Source: Capniomyces stellatus
Taxonomy: Eukaryota > Kickxellomycota > Harpellomycetes > Harpellales > Legeriomycetaceae
NCBI GenBank assembly: GCA_001661515.1
Contig: LUVW01000004.1
Location: 330,258-394,257 of the forward strand
Length of the DNA: 64,000 bases
Direction: 5' to 3'
Part shown: positions 1 through 10,859 of the stretch, in pieces
Layout of the letters: the number at the start of each line of letters is the position of its first letter
Numbering within the stretch: position 1 is the stretch's first letter
Position numbers and translations under genes: made by a program
The notes under the pieces: generated by a model
The model's input: only the letters and a program-made list of their open reading frames with translations
Databases searched by the model: none
Told to the model about the DNA's origin: nothing

Positions 1-15
1 CCCCCCCCCCCCCCC
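1..15. repeat. Poly-C homopolymer tract at the window edge
   Basis: A run of 15 C opens the window. The surrounding DNA is very AT-rich, so the run stands out. It belongs to a set of G/C homopolymers seen only between genes in this window (see 7524-7545). Confidence 0.9.
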
Positions 16-1049
16 TTCTTCTTACCGACTCATAGTTCTCTCGCTCTCTATACGTCTGCAAAGTTCTTGGAAATAACGGTAGAATTGTCGTAAACGCTAA
101 TATATCCAATATCAACCCTATCACAACCACTCGGACCACCTTGTTCGACTCTTTAGCCCCGCCTCCTTTCTTTTGGACAGGCTTCTCACTGCAATCCTCC
201 AACAACTTTTTTATCTCTGCTTGTCCTTTTTCTCTGGTCATTTCTTACAAGTTTTGTATTTGCTCTGCTATCCTTCTTTCCGGTTTACTATCCCTTTATG
301 CAATATCTAAAAGCGCCGAATTTTGATTATTACCGACTATGGTTTTACTATTATACTTTTGCTATTTTATTTTGTGGTTTTGTTTACCGTTTCTTTTCTT
401 TGAAAAAAAACAATGCTAATTATGACAAGGAAAGAAGTGCATTTACCCCTTTTTCTTTGTAAAAATTTGCTTTTGTTTGTTCTTGCTTTAGCAAAACTCT
501 CCTGATTATTTCAAAGTAACAGTCCTATTCAAATTATATCACTCTAGTTGCGTCATTTTTAAACTTTTTTTCTTTCCTTCTTTATATCCTTACGCTCTCC
601 GCAGCTTTGCCCTTTTTTTTAAAAATTTCTGCTCCCTCTTTACACCCTTCACTTTTTATTTTCTTACTCATCCTCATTTTTTTTTTAAATTATATAATTT
701 TCGTTTAATTCTTGCTCTTAGTATCTGATAAGGATTTGCAGTAGATCGAACTATTGGCCCCTTTTCATTTGATCACGTCTTCGCCAAGTTTCCAGTTACT
801 TATCGTACTATTTTATTTTAAAAATGTCGGCCTTGTGTTACCAATTTGTTCGCATTTTCTTTTATTTACTTTTTTTTATTTTTATTCCCTCTATTACAAA
901 AAAAAAATTATTATAATTTAAAAATGGACAAATTTAACAAAAAGATTAAATATACAACTAATACAAAATACTTGACTAAACATAATTACAATGGTAAAAC
1001 CAAATCAACAGGATTTCTTTTTTCTGTGTACAAACAGTGAGAAATGCTG
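16..1049. other. Intergenic, no gene seen
   Basis: The stretch is T-rich on the plus strand. The only open frames are short and low in complexity. No splice-linked exons, tRNA or family motif were recognised. Confidence 0.6.
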
Positions 1050-1427
1050 CTAGTGGCATAGGAATTTCACTATATCCCCGTAGTTCATGTACCTATCAAT
1101 GTGCATGTTAACTTTGTAAATGATACTTATCCGGTTGTATCCATACAGCGTGTCCACAACTATCCCGTTTTTGTATATGATAAATGTTGGGCTCATTACT
1201 ACATTTTCCATGTTTGCAATAAACCCCATCTTCAATATGTTTATTTTGATGTAAGTTAGAGTGCTGAAAATCGACATGATCTCGCTCGAGTTTGTGTTGA
1301 CTATGATGCATGGTCCATCCCAGTCCGAGTAGAACTCTGCTAGTACTGTTTTTCCTGAGCTTGTTATTGATTCGTATTGAAAAATGTCGTTTATTTCGAT
1401 TGCTGCCATCCCCTTTTCTGTACCCAC
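1050..1427 (-). CDS. Thioredoxin-fold protein lacking the first active-site cysteine
   Basis: The 125-residue single-exon frame has the length and layout of a small thioredoxin. Residues 28-40 resemble the beta-strand and active-site turn, with W36-D37-G38-P39-C40 where thioredoxins carry WCGPC. The segment MSPTFIIYKNG matches the cis-proline strand region, and a following VDTLYGYN fits the usual end of the fold. The first redox cysteine is therefore Asp, leaving DxxC. Such a protein could not form the normal active-site disulfide, so it would not be a standard disulfide reductase; binding or a monothiol role is possible. A second Met at residue 7 could also be the start. There is no evident signal peptide. 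The family call rests on motif order, not on a search. Confidence 0.6.
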   Translation of the reverse strand: MGTEKGMAAIEINDIFQYESITSSGKTVLAEFYSDWDGPCIIVNTNSSEIMSIFSTLTYIKINILKMGFIANMENVVMSPTFIIYKNGIVVDTLYGYNRISIIYKVNMHIDRYMNYGDIVKFLCH

Positions 1428-3500
1428 TCCTTTCTCAGTATCTTGATCCTATTTTAGCTTAAGCTCAACTTTTTTGTCCTTGCTGTTGTTACTGAACCCC
1501 CGCTCTTCAGTAGTTGCTATCTTAGTTGCTGGTTGTCGAGTGTATGGCCTTTCCGTATATTTATTGCGATTAGTTGAATTCTGGATTATAAACAGGTTGT
1601 ACTTGATAATGGCCTGGATGCGTTACTGAAGTTATAAAAATATAAAAGTGCCTTGCAATAAGTAAATAAGGTGTAAAGTGTAAAGATATACAAATGTGGA
1701 AGGGTTAAAGTGTACAAGTTTGATGGCTAAAAGGTGTAAAAGGCTGAAAGCGTAAAAAAACTACAGGTACTTGTCCTAACCCATATTCCTTCCTTTTATA
1801 TATATACCTGAATCTTTTTTTTAATGTTAAAATAGGTGATTCAAAGTTAAATTTTGTAATTGTTCAACGTATATGGCACTTCAATTAAATTGACCAAACT
1901 TTAATCATAAGTTGGGAGAATTTAACACCGGAATAATCACAATTATGTTTATTATTTTCAATTGTTTATTACAGACTGGAAAGCAGCTGTGCAGATCTAA
2001 TAAGAGTAACGTGATTTTACTAATAAAACCTCGGGATTTCACCATCATTATTGACGCTTGGAATGGTTTGAGACACTGTTAATTAGTCTTTAAGTATATT
2101 GCCACCGATATTTTTATCCTCATTTGTCCTTTTAGTCTCTTTTTAGTATCGCGATTCTAAAGATAGAACAATAATTAAAAAAATATGATGTGTACACATA
2201 CGTTATAAATAGGTAACAAACCAAACCACAAAGTGGTGTGTGGAGGTGAATTGACAATAGAAATAATAGAACCTTATTCTTAAATAAGAGCCCAGGTATT
2301 CTTACAATACAATAATAAAATGGACCTAGGAATTGATGCACAAGAGGATCGTATACGCTATTTATCCAAGCGTATTTGTTTATTTTGAATAAATTATGCC
2401 AAACCCAATGCTTGCAAAAAAACAAAAAAAAAACACACTCGGCTCGGTGATTTTACTTGATTAATTGAATCTCAGTGCAGCTTTTTTGAAAAAAAAAAGG
2501 GTCTAGAATGTAAAATATCAAAGACTTGGTATTCCTAATTTAGTAAAGATATTGATTTTACAAAGGCGGAAATATAGACTCTATTAAACAGTACAAAAAT
2601 ATCATATTATTTCAACAATAGCACTTCAAGCTGACATATGTGGGTGTATTTATAACTAAACAAGTTGATGTACATTTTCAACCTTTGAGATTGGTATTAA
2701 CCCGACTTGCCAACTTTGGATAAACACTTGATAAATCTTTCACTTTTTCCTTTCTTTTTTTCTTCTTTTTTCTTCTTTTTTCACTTTTTTTTTTACTTTT
2801 TCTTCTTTTTTCACCTTTTTTTGGTCAATAGAACATCAAGCAAGTTGTTTTCTCAATGTCATTACGCGTTAGGTTTAAAAGACGAATAAAGTGATGTTTT
2901 CAAAAGAGACAAATAAACAGATAGATAAATAAATATATTGATATGTTTATTAATGTTTGTAAATTATATAGTCTCGGGTTGGAGGTAATTCAGCTTGAAA
3001 GTTGTAATGAAATCAAGGGCTCAATTTCAAAAACATAAAAGTCGCGAGCAAAGAACAGTGTACAGAGCCATTTTTACTCTGGGCTAATTTAGCCATTCAA
3101 GAAAGCTGAATGAATTGTACAACGACAAGTGGTCAGTAGACGTTAAATTTGAATAATCGTAAACTAAAATTGCGCTCAAATAGGAACGATTAATTGGTTT
3201 ATGGGAGAATTTTGATAATAAAAACAAATGCAAGATTTGTTAGGTTTATAGCAAAGGCTCATTGTATTGGTTTGGTAAAAACTGAAATGCAACTTCGAGA
3301 ATTGAAGAGGCGAAAAGAGAGAAATAGTAAACATAAGGGACAAATTAATTAGCTAATAGATTTCGAAATTAAGAGCAATGAGGTCAGAGGCAATTTGGGA
3401 TCCAAATTAGCGAAAAAATACCACCTTGAAAAATTAATTTAAAATCATCAATGTTAGGAAGGGAAAAAAAAAAGTGAAATAAACAAATAGGCGGAGCGAA

Positions 3501-3534
3501 TAAGTAGGTGAAGCGAGTAAGTAGGTGAAGCGAG
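3501..3534. repeat. Two tandem copies of a 17-bp unit
   Basis: The unit TAAGTAGGTGAAGCGAG occurs twice head to tail, with a decayed partial copy just before it. It lies about 260 bp upstream of the B-box gene. No function is evident. Confidence 0.85.
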
Positions 3535-3664
3535 TAGCAAACAAAGAGAATAAATTTAGAGTAAATAAATAAGGCGAGTAATTGCGAAACAGCGTTACGA
3601 CTTTGCAAAATAAAATAAAACTAGATAAATAGGCGTTAGTCGCGACTAAGAGCATTATTCAAAC

Positions 3665-3696
3665 AAAATCAAAATCAAAATCAAAATCAAAATCAA
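3665..3696. repeat. (AAAATC)n microsatellite upstream of the B-box gene
   Basis: Five perfect AAAATC units lie 100-130 bp before the start codon at 3796, so probably in the promoter or 5' leader. A similar hexamer repeat precedes the trypsin-like gene at 27602. Confidence 0.9.
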
Positions 3697-3795
3697 GAGC
3701 TAGAGCAATATAAAGATAGCGGAAGGGCAAAGATAAACAAGGGTAGTCTTGAGTAGAAGAGTTGAATTGTAAGATATAAATCCAAAGAAAGGGGA

Positions 3796-6700
3796 ATGGA
3801 CTTATTTAAAAACATAAACACGTATATATTTGGACAGGACAACGCAAAGGCGCGAAGGCATGGTCAAAAGCCAAGACATGTGGTAGAAGAATTCGAGTAT
3901 GATTTAGATCTCGAATTTAAAGATTTGGATTTCGAATTTTTGGATTCAGTGAAAAATATAGACGCCAAGGAGACAGACGATGGAGTCGAAACAAAAGAGA
4001 AATCGGCTGGTGGGATAGTATCAGGAAATCTGGGGACGGCAGATGCAATTTCAATGGATGCAGCAAAAGGAGAAACAAAAGGAGAAGAAATGGACAAGGA
4101 AGGGGAGGGAAAAGAAAAAGTTGGGGATAAGAATGGGGAAGAGGTAGATACAGGAACAAAACTAGATATAGACACGGTGGGTAAGCTAGACGGGGCGGAT
4201 AGAGGGAGGGAGAAGGTGGGATATGTTATGGATTGGAGTGTGGATTTGGAAGAAAGAATGAAAAATAAGTATAGCGAGGAGGTGTGTAAAAGGCATGGGA
4301 ATTTAAGGCTGGAGTACTGGTGCCAGGTGTGCATGGTGGGACTTTGCAATCAGTGCATGAAGCTACAAGAGGGACACAAGGCGCATTTGATTAATACGTT
4401 GGCGATGGTGTATGACAGGGCGTATGATGTGGTTGATGAGCAAGTAGAGAACAGCTTGGATTTGAGCGAGCAGTTGCGGTTGGAGCTGGAGCTGGCGAAA
4501 GGAAAGCAGGAGGAGCTGAAGGCGCAGTATGATAGGATTGTGGCAAAGAGCAAGAAGACGCTGCAGAGACAGTTGAAGGCAGTAAGAGAAAAGTATAAAG
4601 AGTCAAAGATGGGGTTGTATAGTGTGGAGAAAGAGGTTGGGGAGTTTTGCTACGAGCTGCACAGCCTCATTGATTATGCGCAGACACAGATGGAGAGTTA
4701 TTCGCGTACACAGGCGGTGTATGCGAGCGGGACAATAGCAAAGACGCTGGTGGAAAAGTACGAGTCAAGTAAGGACAAAAGGCTGGTGTCAGAGTACCTG
4801 GAGGAGACTGAGGGGCAGATGAAGAGGTTGGACTCGGAAGTTTTGCCAGAACCGGCTGACACAAGAATGGTTGTGGAAAGGGTTCATCGGTTGGGTCGGG
4901 ATGTTGGACATATAAGGGTGGAGAGAGCAGGGATTGAAAGCTACGGGAGTGTGTGGGGATTGGCTGTTCGGAGGGCTAGGTCAGCTGACGGGGTTTCGGT
5001 TCTTGTGGTTGACATAGGGCTTGAAAGCAATGAGGATGCGGAGAGCGCAGGTGTGGAGAGCATTGGTGTGGATGTACATGTGGGAGTGACAATGCCGAAT
5101 TATGGGGGATTTGAAGGCGTTGGGTTTGAGGTTGATGAGGGGACGTGGCAGTTTGGAGAAAAACGGACGTTTGAGATATTGAAGCTTGACGACGAGATGG
5201 TGAAGTTGTTTAACGAAAATAACAAGAGTAATATAGAAATGTCAACGTGCTTGGTTGATGTAAGAATAGGGATCACCAACTACCGCGACACAACGCTGCT
5301 CTTGCAAGCTCAGGTTGAACGGCTGAAACGCAGCTCGCGCATTGATGCAACTGGTATTAGCGACAGCGCAAATGTCACGCCGGTTAGGTCGCGAAGAAAA
5401 ACAGTCCCGCCGTCAAAGCTGGACTCAGAGCTGGATGCAGAGTTGGCAAACAGGTACAAGTACAGCTCAAAAAGAGTCAAAAACAGCAACACCATCAACA
5501 AGAAAAAGCACCAGTTTAGGCCGAGCGGTGATTTGGGCCAATCAGAAGCGAGGAATGTGAAGTTCAGCCAATCGCAGCACTCGAGCAACTCGGAAAACGA
5601 GTCGTCGCTTCTCAACAGCAGCGAGTGTTCAAGCTTGGAAGATTTCAGTTACTTGAAAGAGATGTACAGCAACCAGAACCAAAACATTGAGAATGGTGGA
5701 GGGGTGGGAGAGTATGGATACACCGAGGGTGGCGGGGACGAGAATGGGAATGGTGGTGATAATAAGAATAAGGAGGAGGAAAATATTGAGGACTTTGATG
5801 ATAGATACAACGAGTTGGTGGAGAGAATTGATGATCTGCAGCTACTGACAAACACAATAGTGAACTCTGGGGGCTCAGAGCCAAGATCGCCGGTCTTAAA
5901 CCCGCCTGGATACGACGAATCGCCGACACTTGGAATCAACAATTCGACAAAGTTCAACTTCCAGACCAGTGGTGATGGTGCTGATAATTTAGTGGGAGGA
6001 GGAACAGGCTACTCGATGACGCTTGACCAAATTGTATCGAGCATAAACAGTTCGAGTGGAGTGAATAACGGGTCGGTTAATGCGAGTTTGAAGCTGAAGA
6101 AGAGGTCAAACACCAGACGGATTTCGTTCCAGAGCAGTTTGGACCGTACGCCAAGTCCAAAAAAACCAAATGTTCATTTCCCCAAAACCGTGTTTGACGG
6201 CGCAGATGATCAACGGTTTAGCATAGGCAGAACAAATTGTGATGGTGGTGGTGGGAGTGGTAGAGGAGAGGGTGGAGTTGGTGGAGTTGGTGGTGGAGGG
6301 GCTAGGAGTGGGGGTGGAAGAGGCAGCGGGAATGGAAGAGGCAGTGGGAGCGGAAGAGGTGGTGGGAGTGCTGGTGTTTATTATGCTGGGCTTGCCGAAA
6401 AGATACCGAAAAAGTCTGACTTGGCTGCGGTTCTGCAGTCGAACTTTTCAGACCCGATTTTCCCATCTTTTCCCAGTACTATTCCAGTAGGCGAGGTCAA
6501 GCCTTTCACCTTTAATTTAGCCAAATCTCTTTCAGAATCAAGCTGGTTTAGCGACACCAACCTAGTCCACACTCATGGCTCCAACAATGGAATCAGCAGT
6601 AACAGTTTTGGCAATCTGTTCTCCAATCTGGACTCTGTATTCGAGCCTGGATTTGAGTCTGGATTTGGGTCTGGATTTGGGTCTGGATTCGGATCTGGAT

Positions 6701-7149
6701 CTGGATCTGGAATTGGATTTGGATCCGGATTTGACTTTAACTTTAACTCGGTTGCTGAGACTTTAAAGAAACCCAAGACCTACGACAGCTTTGATTTGTT
6801 GAAACCAAAGTCCACATTTGACCAGGGCCTTATAAAGTCTGGCAGGTCAACGCGTGTCAGTTCGTTTAGGGTGGATCAGGATGTTGGTGCCGTGTTGGCG
6901 CCGATTCCCAGTGTTATAGGGTATAACAGAAATGGCAGCAATCTTGATTTGTCAATTAAACATAGTTCATCTTCATTATTAACTTCTGAAAACAAACCCA
7001 GTGCCGTTGCAAGTTGCCTACCCAACTCTGGATCCAACACTAAAAAGTTTAGGAAACACGTGAGGTTTCCAACCGAAAAACACTTGTTGGAAACCATCAG
7101 GGTTTTTAAGCCCGGGATGGCTAAGCAATTGGACGATTTGAGCTCATAA
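3796..7149 (+). CDS. B-box zinc finger / coiled-coil protein with possible MATH-like domain (TRIM-like, no RING)
   Basis: A single 1117-residue exon. Residues 164-197 form a textbook B-box: C164, H167, C176, C179, C184, C187, H194 and H197 in CxxH-x8-CxxC-x4-CxxC-x6-HxxH spacing. A long charged helix, about 205-345, follows and looks like a B-box C-terminal coiled coil. Residues about 355-510 resemble a MATH/TRAF-type beta fold, but weakly. The remainder is disordered and rich in Ser, Asn and Gly, with Gly runs near 815-860 and F-G-S-G repeats near 950-975. The C-terminus carries K1087-H-V-R-F1091, a match to the RVxF docking motif of protein phosphatase 1; KPNVHF near 790-795 is a second, weaker match. 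No RING is present, so ubiquitin-ligase activity is not supported. It may be a scaffold; its partners are unknown. Confidence 0.8.
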   Translation: MDLFKNINTYIFGQDNAKARRHGQKPRHVVEEFEYDLDLEFKDLDFEFLDSVKNIDAKETDDGVETKEKSAGGIVSGNLGTADAISMDAAKGETKGEEMDKEGEGKEKVGDKNGEEVDTGTKLDIDTVGKLDGADRGREKVGYVMDWSVDLEERMKNKYSEEVCKRHGNLRLEYWCQVCMVGLCNQCMKLQEGHKAHLINTLAMVYDRAYDVVDEQVENSLDLSEQLRLELELAKGKQEELKAQYDRIVAKSKKTLQRQLKAVREKYKESKMGLYSVEKEVGEFCYELHSLIDYAQTQMESYSRTQAVYASGTIAKTLVEKYESSKDKRLVSEYLEETEGQMKRLDSEVLPEPADTRMVVERVHRLGRDVGHIRVERAGIESYGSVWGLAVRRARSADGVSVLVVDIGLESNEDAESAGVESIGVDVHVGVTMPNYGGFEGVGFEVDEGTWQFGEKRTFEILKLDDEMVKLFNENNKSNIEMSTCLVDVRIGITNYRDTTLLLQAQVERLKRSSRIDATGISDSANVTPVRSRRKTVPPSKLDSELDAELANRYKYSSKRVKNSNTINKKKHQFRPSGDLGQSEARNVKFSQSQHSSNSENESSLLNSSECSSLEDFSYLKEMYSNQNQNIENGGGVGEYGYTEGGGDENGNGGDNKNKEEENIEDFDDRYNELVERIDDLQLLTNTIVNSGGSEPRSPVLNPPGYDESPTLGINNSTKFNFQTSGDGADNLVGGGTGYSMTLDQIVSSINSSSGVNNGSVNASLKLKKRSNTRRISFQSSLDRTPSPKKPNVHFPKTVFDGADDQRFSIGRTNCDGGGGSGRGEGGVGGVGGGGARSGGGRGSGNGRGSGSGRGGGSAGVYYAGLAEKIPKKSDLAAVLQSNFSDPIFPSFPSTIPVGEVKPFTFNLAKSLSESSWFSDTNLVHTHGSNNGISSNSFGNLFSNLDSVFEPGFESGFGSGFGSGFGSGSGSGIGFGSGFDFNFNSVAETLKKPKTYDSFDLLKPKSTFDQGLIKSGRSTRVSSFRVDQDVGAVLAPIPSVIGYNRNGSNLDLSIKHSSSSLLTSENKPSAVASCLPNSGSNTKKFRKHVRFPTEKHLLETIRVFKPGMAKQLDDLSS
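6240..6372. repeat. Gly/Arg/Ser-coding degenerate repeat inside the B-box gene
   Basis: GGTGGTGG- and GGAAGAGGC-type trinucleotide runs encode a Gly-rich linker at about residues 815-860. The region lies inside the open frame and is likely to vary in length between strains. Confidence 0.7.
6637..6732. repeat. Repeat of 6-12 bp coding F-G-S-G units inside the B-box gene
   Basis: GGATTTGGGTCT-like units repeat in frame and encode alternating Phe/Gly/Ser at about residues 948-979. The tract is a disordered, FG-like region of the B-box protein. Confidence 0.8.
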
Positions 7150-7928
7150 TTAAAGCCGCAAAGTTGCAAACATATCAACAGCTTTGCATAATTAATTAAT
7201 TTCAGACTCGTATTTAGATTCATATTCAGATCTATTTCAGTATCAGTTTTGCTTTTTGGGTTCCTAACTTATTATTTTATTTTATTTTGTTGTATTGTAT
7301 TTAGAAATAAATGCAAGTGTATTTTGCTTGTATATAATATTCATTTGACTGTGATTGTGATTATGAATATGAACGTGAAATTTGTAAATATTTGTTTATT
7401 GGCTTATCTTTTGCTTATTCCCTATCAAGTCATTATTTATCTAGTAGCTTTACCCCTTAAAATTGTGAAAACACCATTATATTTCGCTTGTTTTGGCTGT
7501 TTTTTTTTGCTCCCTTGGGTGAAGGGGGGGGGGGGGGGGGGGGGGCGGGCTTGGTGACTTTTTATTGGGTTTAATGATATTACCAATTATAATTTATCTG
7601 GTTTAAAACAAAAGTGTAAAGTAGTAGCAATCATCAAAACAACCCAATTCCCGTCTCCCTCATTGGGTTATACTTTGGATATAAACTTTGGAATAAAAAA
7701 CTAAAAAGCAGCGAGGTACTTGTCCACTCTAAGCACAAGCCATTCAATTAGCTGTTGGATTATCGTTTCCGATATTTACTAGTCACACACATTTTGTTCA
7801 TTTTAATAAGAATCCTTATACTATATTCTAAAGGAATTTGCCTCAACATTGCTATTCGAAAAGAAAAGCACCAGTCTCCAAGAACAAATAGCTTATAGGT
7901 AAAACAGCAAGAATAAACAAAAGCAAAG
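7150..7928. other. Intergenic with 22-G tract
   Basis: Between the B-box gene and the carnitine acetyltransferase gene. It holds a long poly-G run at 7524-7545 and no supported gene. Confidence 0.6.
7524..7545. repeat. Poly-G tract (22 G)
   Basis: An uninterrupted run of 22 G in an AT-rich background, followed by CGGGC. It could form a G-quadruplex. Shorter intergenic G/C runs occur at 21450-21456, 38519-38526, 51987-51997, 55883-55891 and 58824-58832. Confidence 0.95.
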
Positions 7929-10294
7929 ATGTTGAGAACTAAAATAAATTGCGGGATTAAATCCACTATTGGGTTCCAAAGACTATCAGTCAGCGTGGTA
8001 AATAGCCAGAAGGGTCGACTGCATTCAACAGACACGAAGAAGATTGGGACCTTTGACAATCAAACCAAGCTGCCAAGACTTCCAATTCCTACACTCGAGC
8101 AAACTGCTGCTCGGTACTTGAAAACGCTGGAGCCTTTAATGACTCCAAAGGAATTCTCGGTGTCCACAAAGGCCGTCAATGATTTTGTTGCTCCTACTGG
8201 GCTAGGAAGAGTTCTGCAGGAAAGACTGAAGCAGCTGGACCTGGTTGAAAAAAAGAGTTGGTTGGAAAAGATATGGCTAAACAAGGCGTACTTGGAATGG
8301 AGGGAGCCTAGTTACTTGAATGTAAATTGGTATGCGTCGATTAGCGAATACAAAGACGCAAAGTTGCCTGAACCAAAATCTGTCAAAAAGAACCAGCCCA
8401 CCGAGTTCCAAGTCCAAAGAGCCAGTGGTTTAATTAACAACATTCTGAATTTTAACGACAAACTAAACTTGGGCAAAGTCACACCCGAAACCGAAAGAAA
8501 CGGCGACCCTTACTGCATGGACCAGTTCACCAGACAGTTTGGTTGCACCAGAGTCCCTCAGTTTGGCTGTGACGAAATCGTGTCTTCTTACCCTTGTACC
8601 GCAAAACACATCACTGTTTTCTACAAGGACCAGATCGCTAAAGTCAACGTTTACTCTGAAAACGGGAAACGCGTTTCAATCGACCAGATCCAAAAGCAGA
8701 TACAAAACGCAATCAACACAGTAGACTCAAAAAACTACACCATGCAGCCACCAATCGGCCAGCTCACTGCCGGAAACCGCGATGTGTGGGCAACAGCCAG
8801 GAACCAGCTGATCACCCTTTCCCCATCCAACAAACAGAATCTAACCGATATAGAAACTGCCCTGTTCTCCGTGTCCCTAGAAACATCAATGGAAACAAAT
8901 GATGCACTCGACCTAACCACCCGCAGCTTGTACTTTTTGACATCCAAACACGGAGAAAACGGATGGTTTGATAAAGCAATCCAACTAATTGTTTTGAACA
9001 CTGGTCACGCTGGGCTGAACTGCGAACACTCTGCTGTTGATGCTCTGACCACTGGCCGAATCATCACTGAAGCCATCATGGCCGAACCTGCGTCCAACCA
9101 TCCTTCCATCGACCTGGCCAACGCGCCCGCCCCCTCCACCCTACTATCCTGGAAAGTAGATGATTCCATCACCAACACCATCAACTCTGTCAAGGAAAGC
9201 AGCTTGAAGTTTGCTGGCAATCTCAACTTGCGCGTTGACGAATTGGATCATATTGGCTCAACTGATATCAAATCAGGTAAATAAACTAAAATACAACTTT
9301 TGGATCACTCTCCCCCCTTACATAAAATCCCTCCTAATCACTGGGCTATCTTTGACTTTTCCTCAATACCAGCCATATAAAAGCTCCATTTAATTGAATG
9401 ATTCTTGGAACTTGTAAGCATTACCTAACGCTTTGTTTCTTAATTTAACCTTTTTTTTGGGTGGGATAAAAAATATAAAAAAAACTCACACTCAAACTCA
9501 CACTCACACGCTTGAATAGCCAAGATCAGTCCTGACTCATTCATGCAAATGGCTATCCAACTCGCCTATTACCGAGTCCATGGTCGTGCTACCGCCACTT
9601 ACGAAGCTGCTGGTACAAGACATTACTTGGGCGGCAGAACCGAATGTGTGCGTGTCGCAAGCAATGAGTCATTAGCATTTGCAAAGGCATTCGACAACCC
9701 TTCTGTATCTGTGAGTCCACACATTTATTTATTATGTGTTATTACCATCACTGAATTGTATATTCTTGATTTTAAGCCTTTATTTTAATTTTGCATTTGC
9801 TTATTTAGCCAAGTACTCTTTGTTTGCGCTGATTTGTTTGGTTCGCGTTTAATCTTTACTATGCGTACACTTATTAGAAAGCAGAGAAACAAAGACTACT
9901 ACAAGCTGCCTTCCAGTCACACATTGAGTACATGAAAGCTGCATCGCTTGGGTATGGAGTCGACCGCCACTTACTAGGTCTACGCACATTGATCCAAGAA
10001 TCAGAGGCCAATAAGGCCACTTTGTTCACGGATCCTGGATATTTGAAGTCAATGTATTTCGAACTCTCCACCAGCAATGTTTCTCCTGCTAGAATCTTCA
10101 GAGGCGGATTCGCTGCTGTTGTTCCTTCAGGGTACGGAATTGGCTATGGAATTGACAAGAACGCGATCAGGTTTATCACCAGTAGCTGGAAGAACTACGA
10201 CGTTCCTGCTGGTGACAAAAAGACCGACATTGATTTGTTGAGAAACACTCTGTTCAAATCTTTGGATGAGATTATGGCGCTGGTTAAACAATAA
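7929..10294 (+). CDS. Carnitine O-acetyltransferase, mitochondrial-type
   Basis: Three exons, 7929-9276, 9520-9710 and 9878-10294, join in phase to 651 residues, the usual family length. The enzyme transfers acetyl groups between CoA and carnitine, feeding acetyl units to mitochondria. The choline/carnitine acyltransferase fold is clear: LPRLPIPTLEQT near the start, LNVNWY, the catalytic His367 in NCEHSAVDA, and the downstream QLAYYRVHG, YEAAGTRHY-GGRTE and SNES-type acyl/carnitine-site segments. The first 45 residues are Arg/Ser-rich with few acids and look like a mitochondrial presequence. No C-terminal peroxisomal SKL-type signal is present (it ends VKQ). Both introns (243 and 167 nt) use GT donors and TAG acceptors. 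It resembles Cat2/CRAT rather than the carnitine palmitoyltransferases because no N-terminal membrane segments are seen. Confidence 0.93.
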
Positions 10295-10859
10295 GCATCA
10301 ACAGATTTAATTTGTTTGTATTTTCCTTTTTCCCGTTCTTTTCTATTGAGATTTATTAATATGAACGTTAATAAATGTGAAAAGTTATGAAAGTTACTAT
10401 AGTAAAAATAGTGTCTACTTAATTAGAGACAATTCTTTGGATTTCGGGTTCTGTTGGTCGAAATATTATTTCATATTTGCTAGGTTATTCTCCTGGCTCA
10501 AAAACAAATCACCAACATTTGATTTTGACCCATATATGTTTTTTGTAAGTACATTCCTGTTATTCATTGAGTGATGATCTTGAACTATTAAATTTCTCCG
10601 TTACTGATTTATCTTGATAGTTTAGCAACAAAAATAATATAAAAACAAGATAAATTGTTGAAATCCATTTGATATAAACCACGATGTACAGTGCATTTGT
10701 ATTTTTATATTAGTTGTGTTTTTATTGCACTTTTAAGTGTTATTTGAAAATGCATATATTGATTATGATTGTGTAAGGCTATCGTTAGTATCGAAGCTAT
10801 CAAAGAAAGAAAAAAACTATCAAGTATACATAAGGAGATGACCAAAAAGACTAGATAGC
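10295..10859. other. Intergenic between convergent genes, nothing seen
   Basis: The 3' flanks of the carnitine acetyltransferase gene (plus) and MFS permease 1 (minus) meet here. The stretch is AT-rich and has no supported gene. Confidence 0.6.

Larger units (their letters stand above)
1428..3795. other. Long intergenic region, no gene seen
   Basis: About 2.4 kb of AT-rich DNA with poly-T/C-T runs (2745-2825) and short repeats. The open frames on both strands are short and compositionally biased. No convincing exon was found. Confidence 0.55.

Noticed and set aside
2707..2889. Phe-rich plus-strand frame
   Set aside because: It is a translation of poly-T/C-T repeat DNA.
3864..6776. Several antisense or shifted open frames over the B-box gene
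   Set aside because: They are Ser/Pro- or Leu-rich mirrors of a biased coding region and lack start context, domains or splice continuity.
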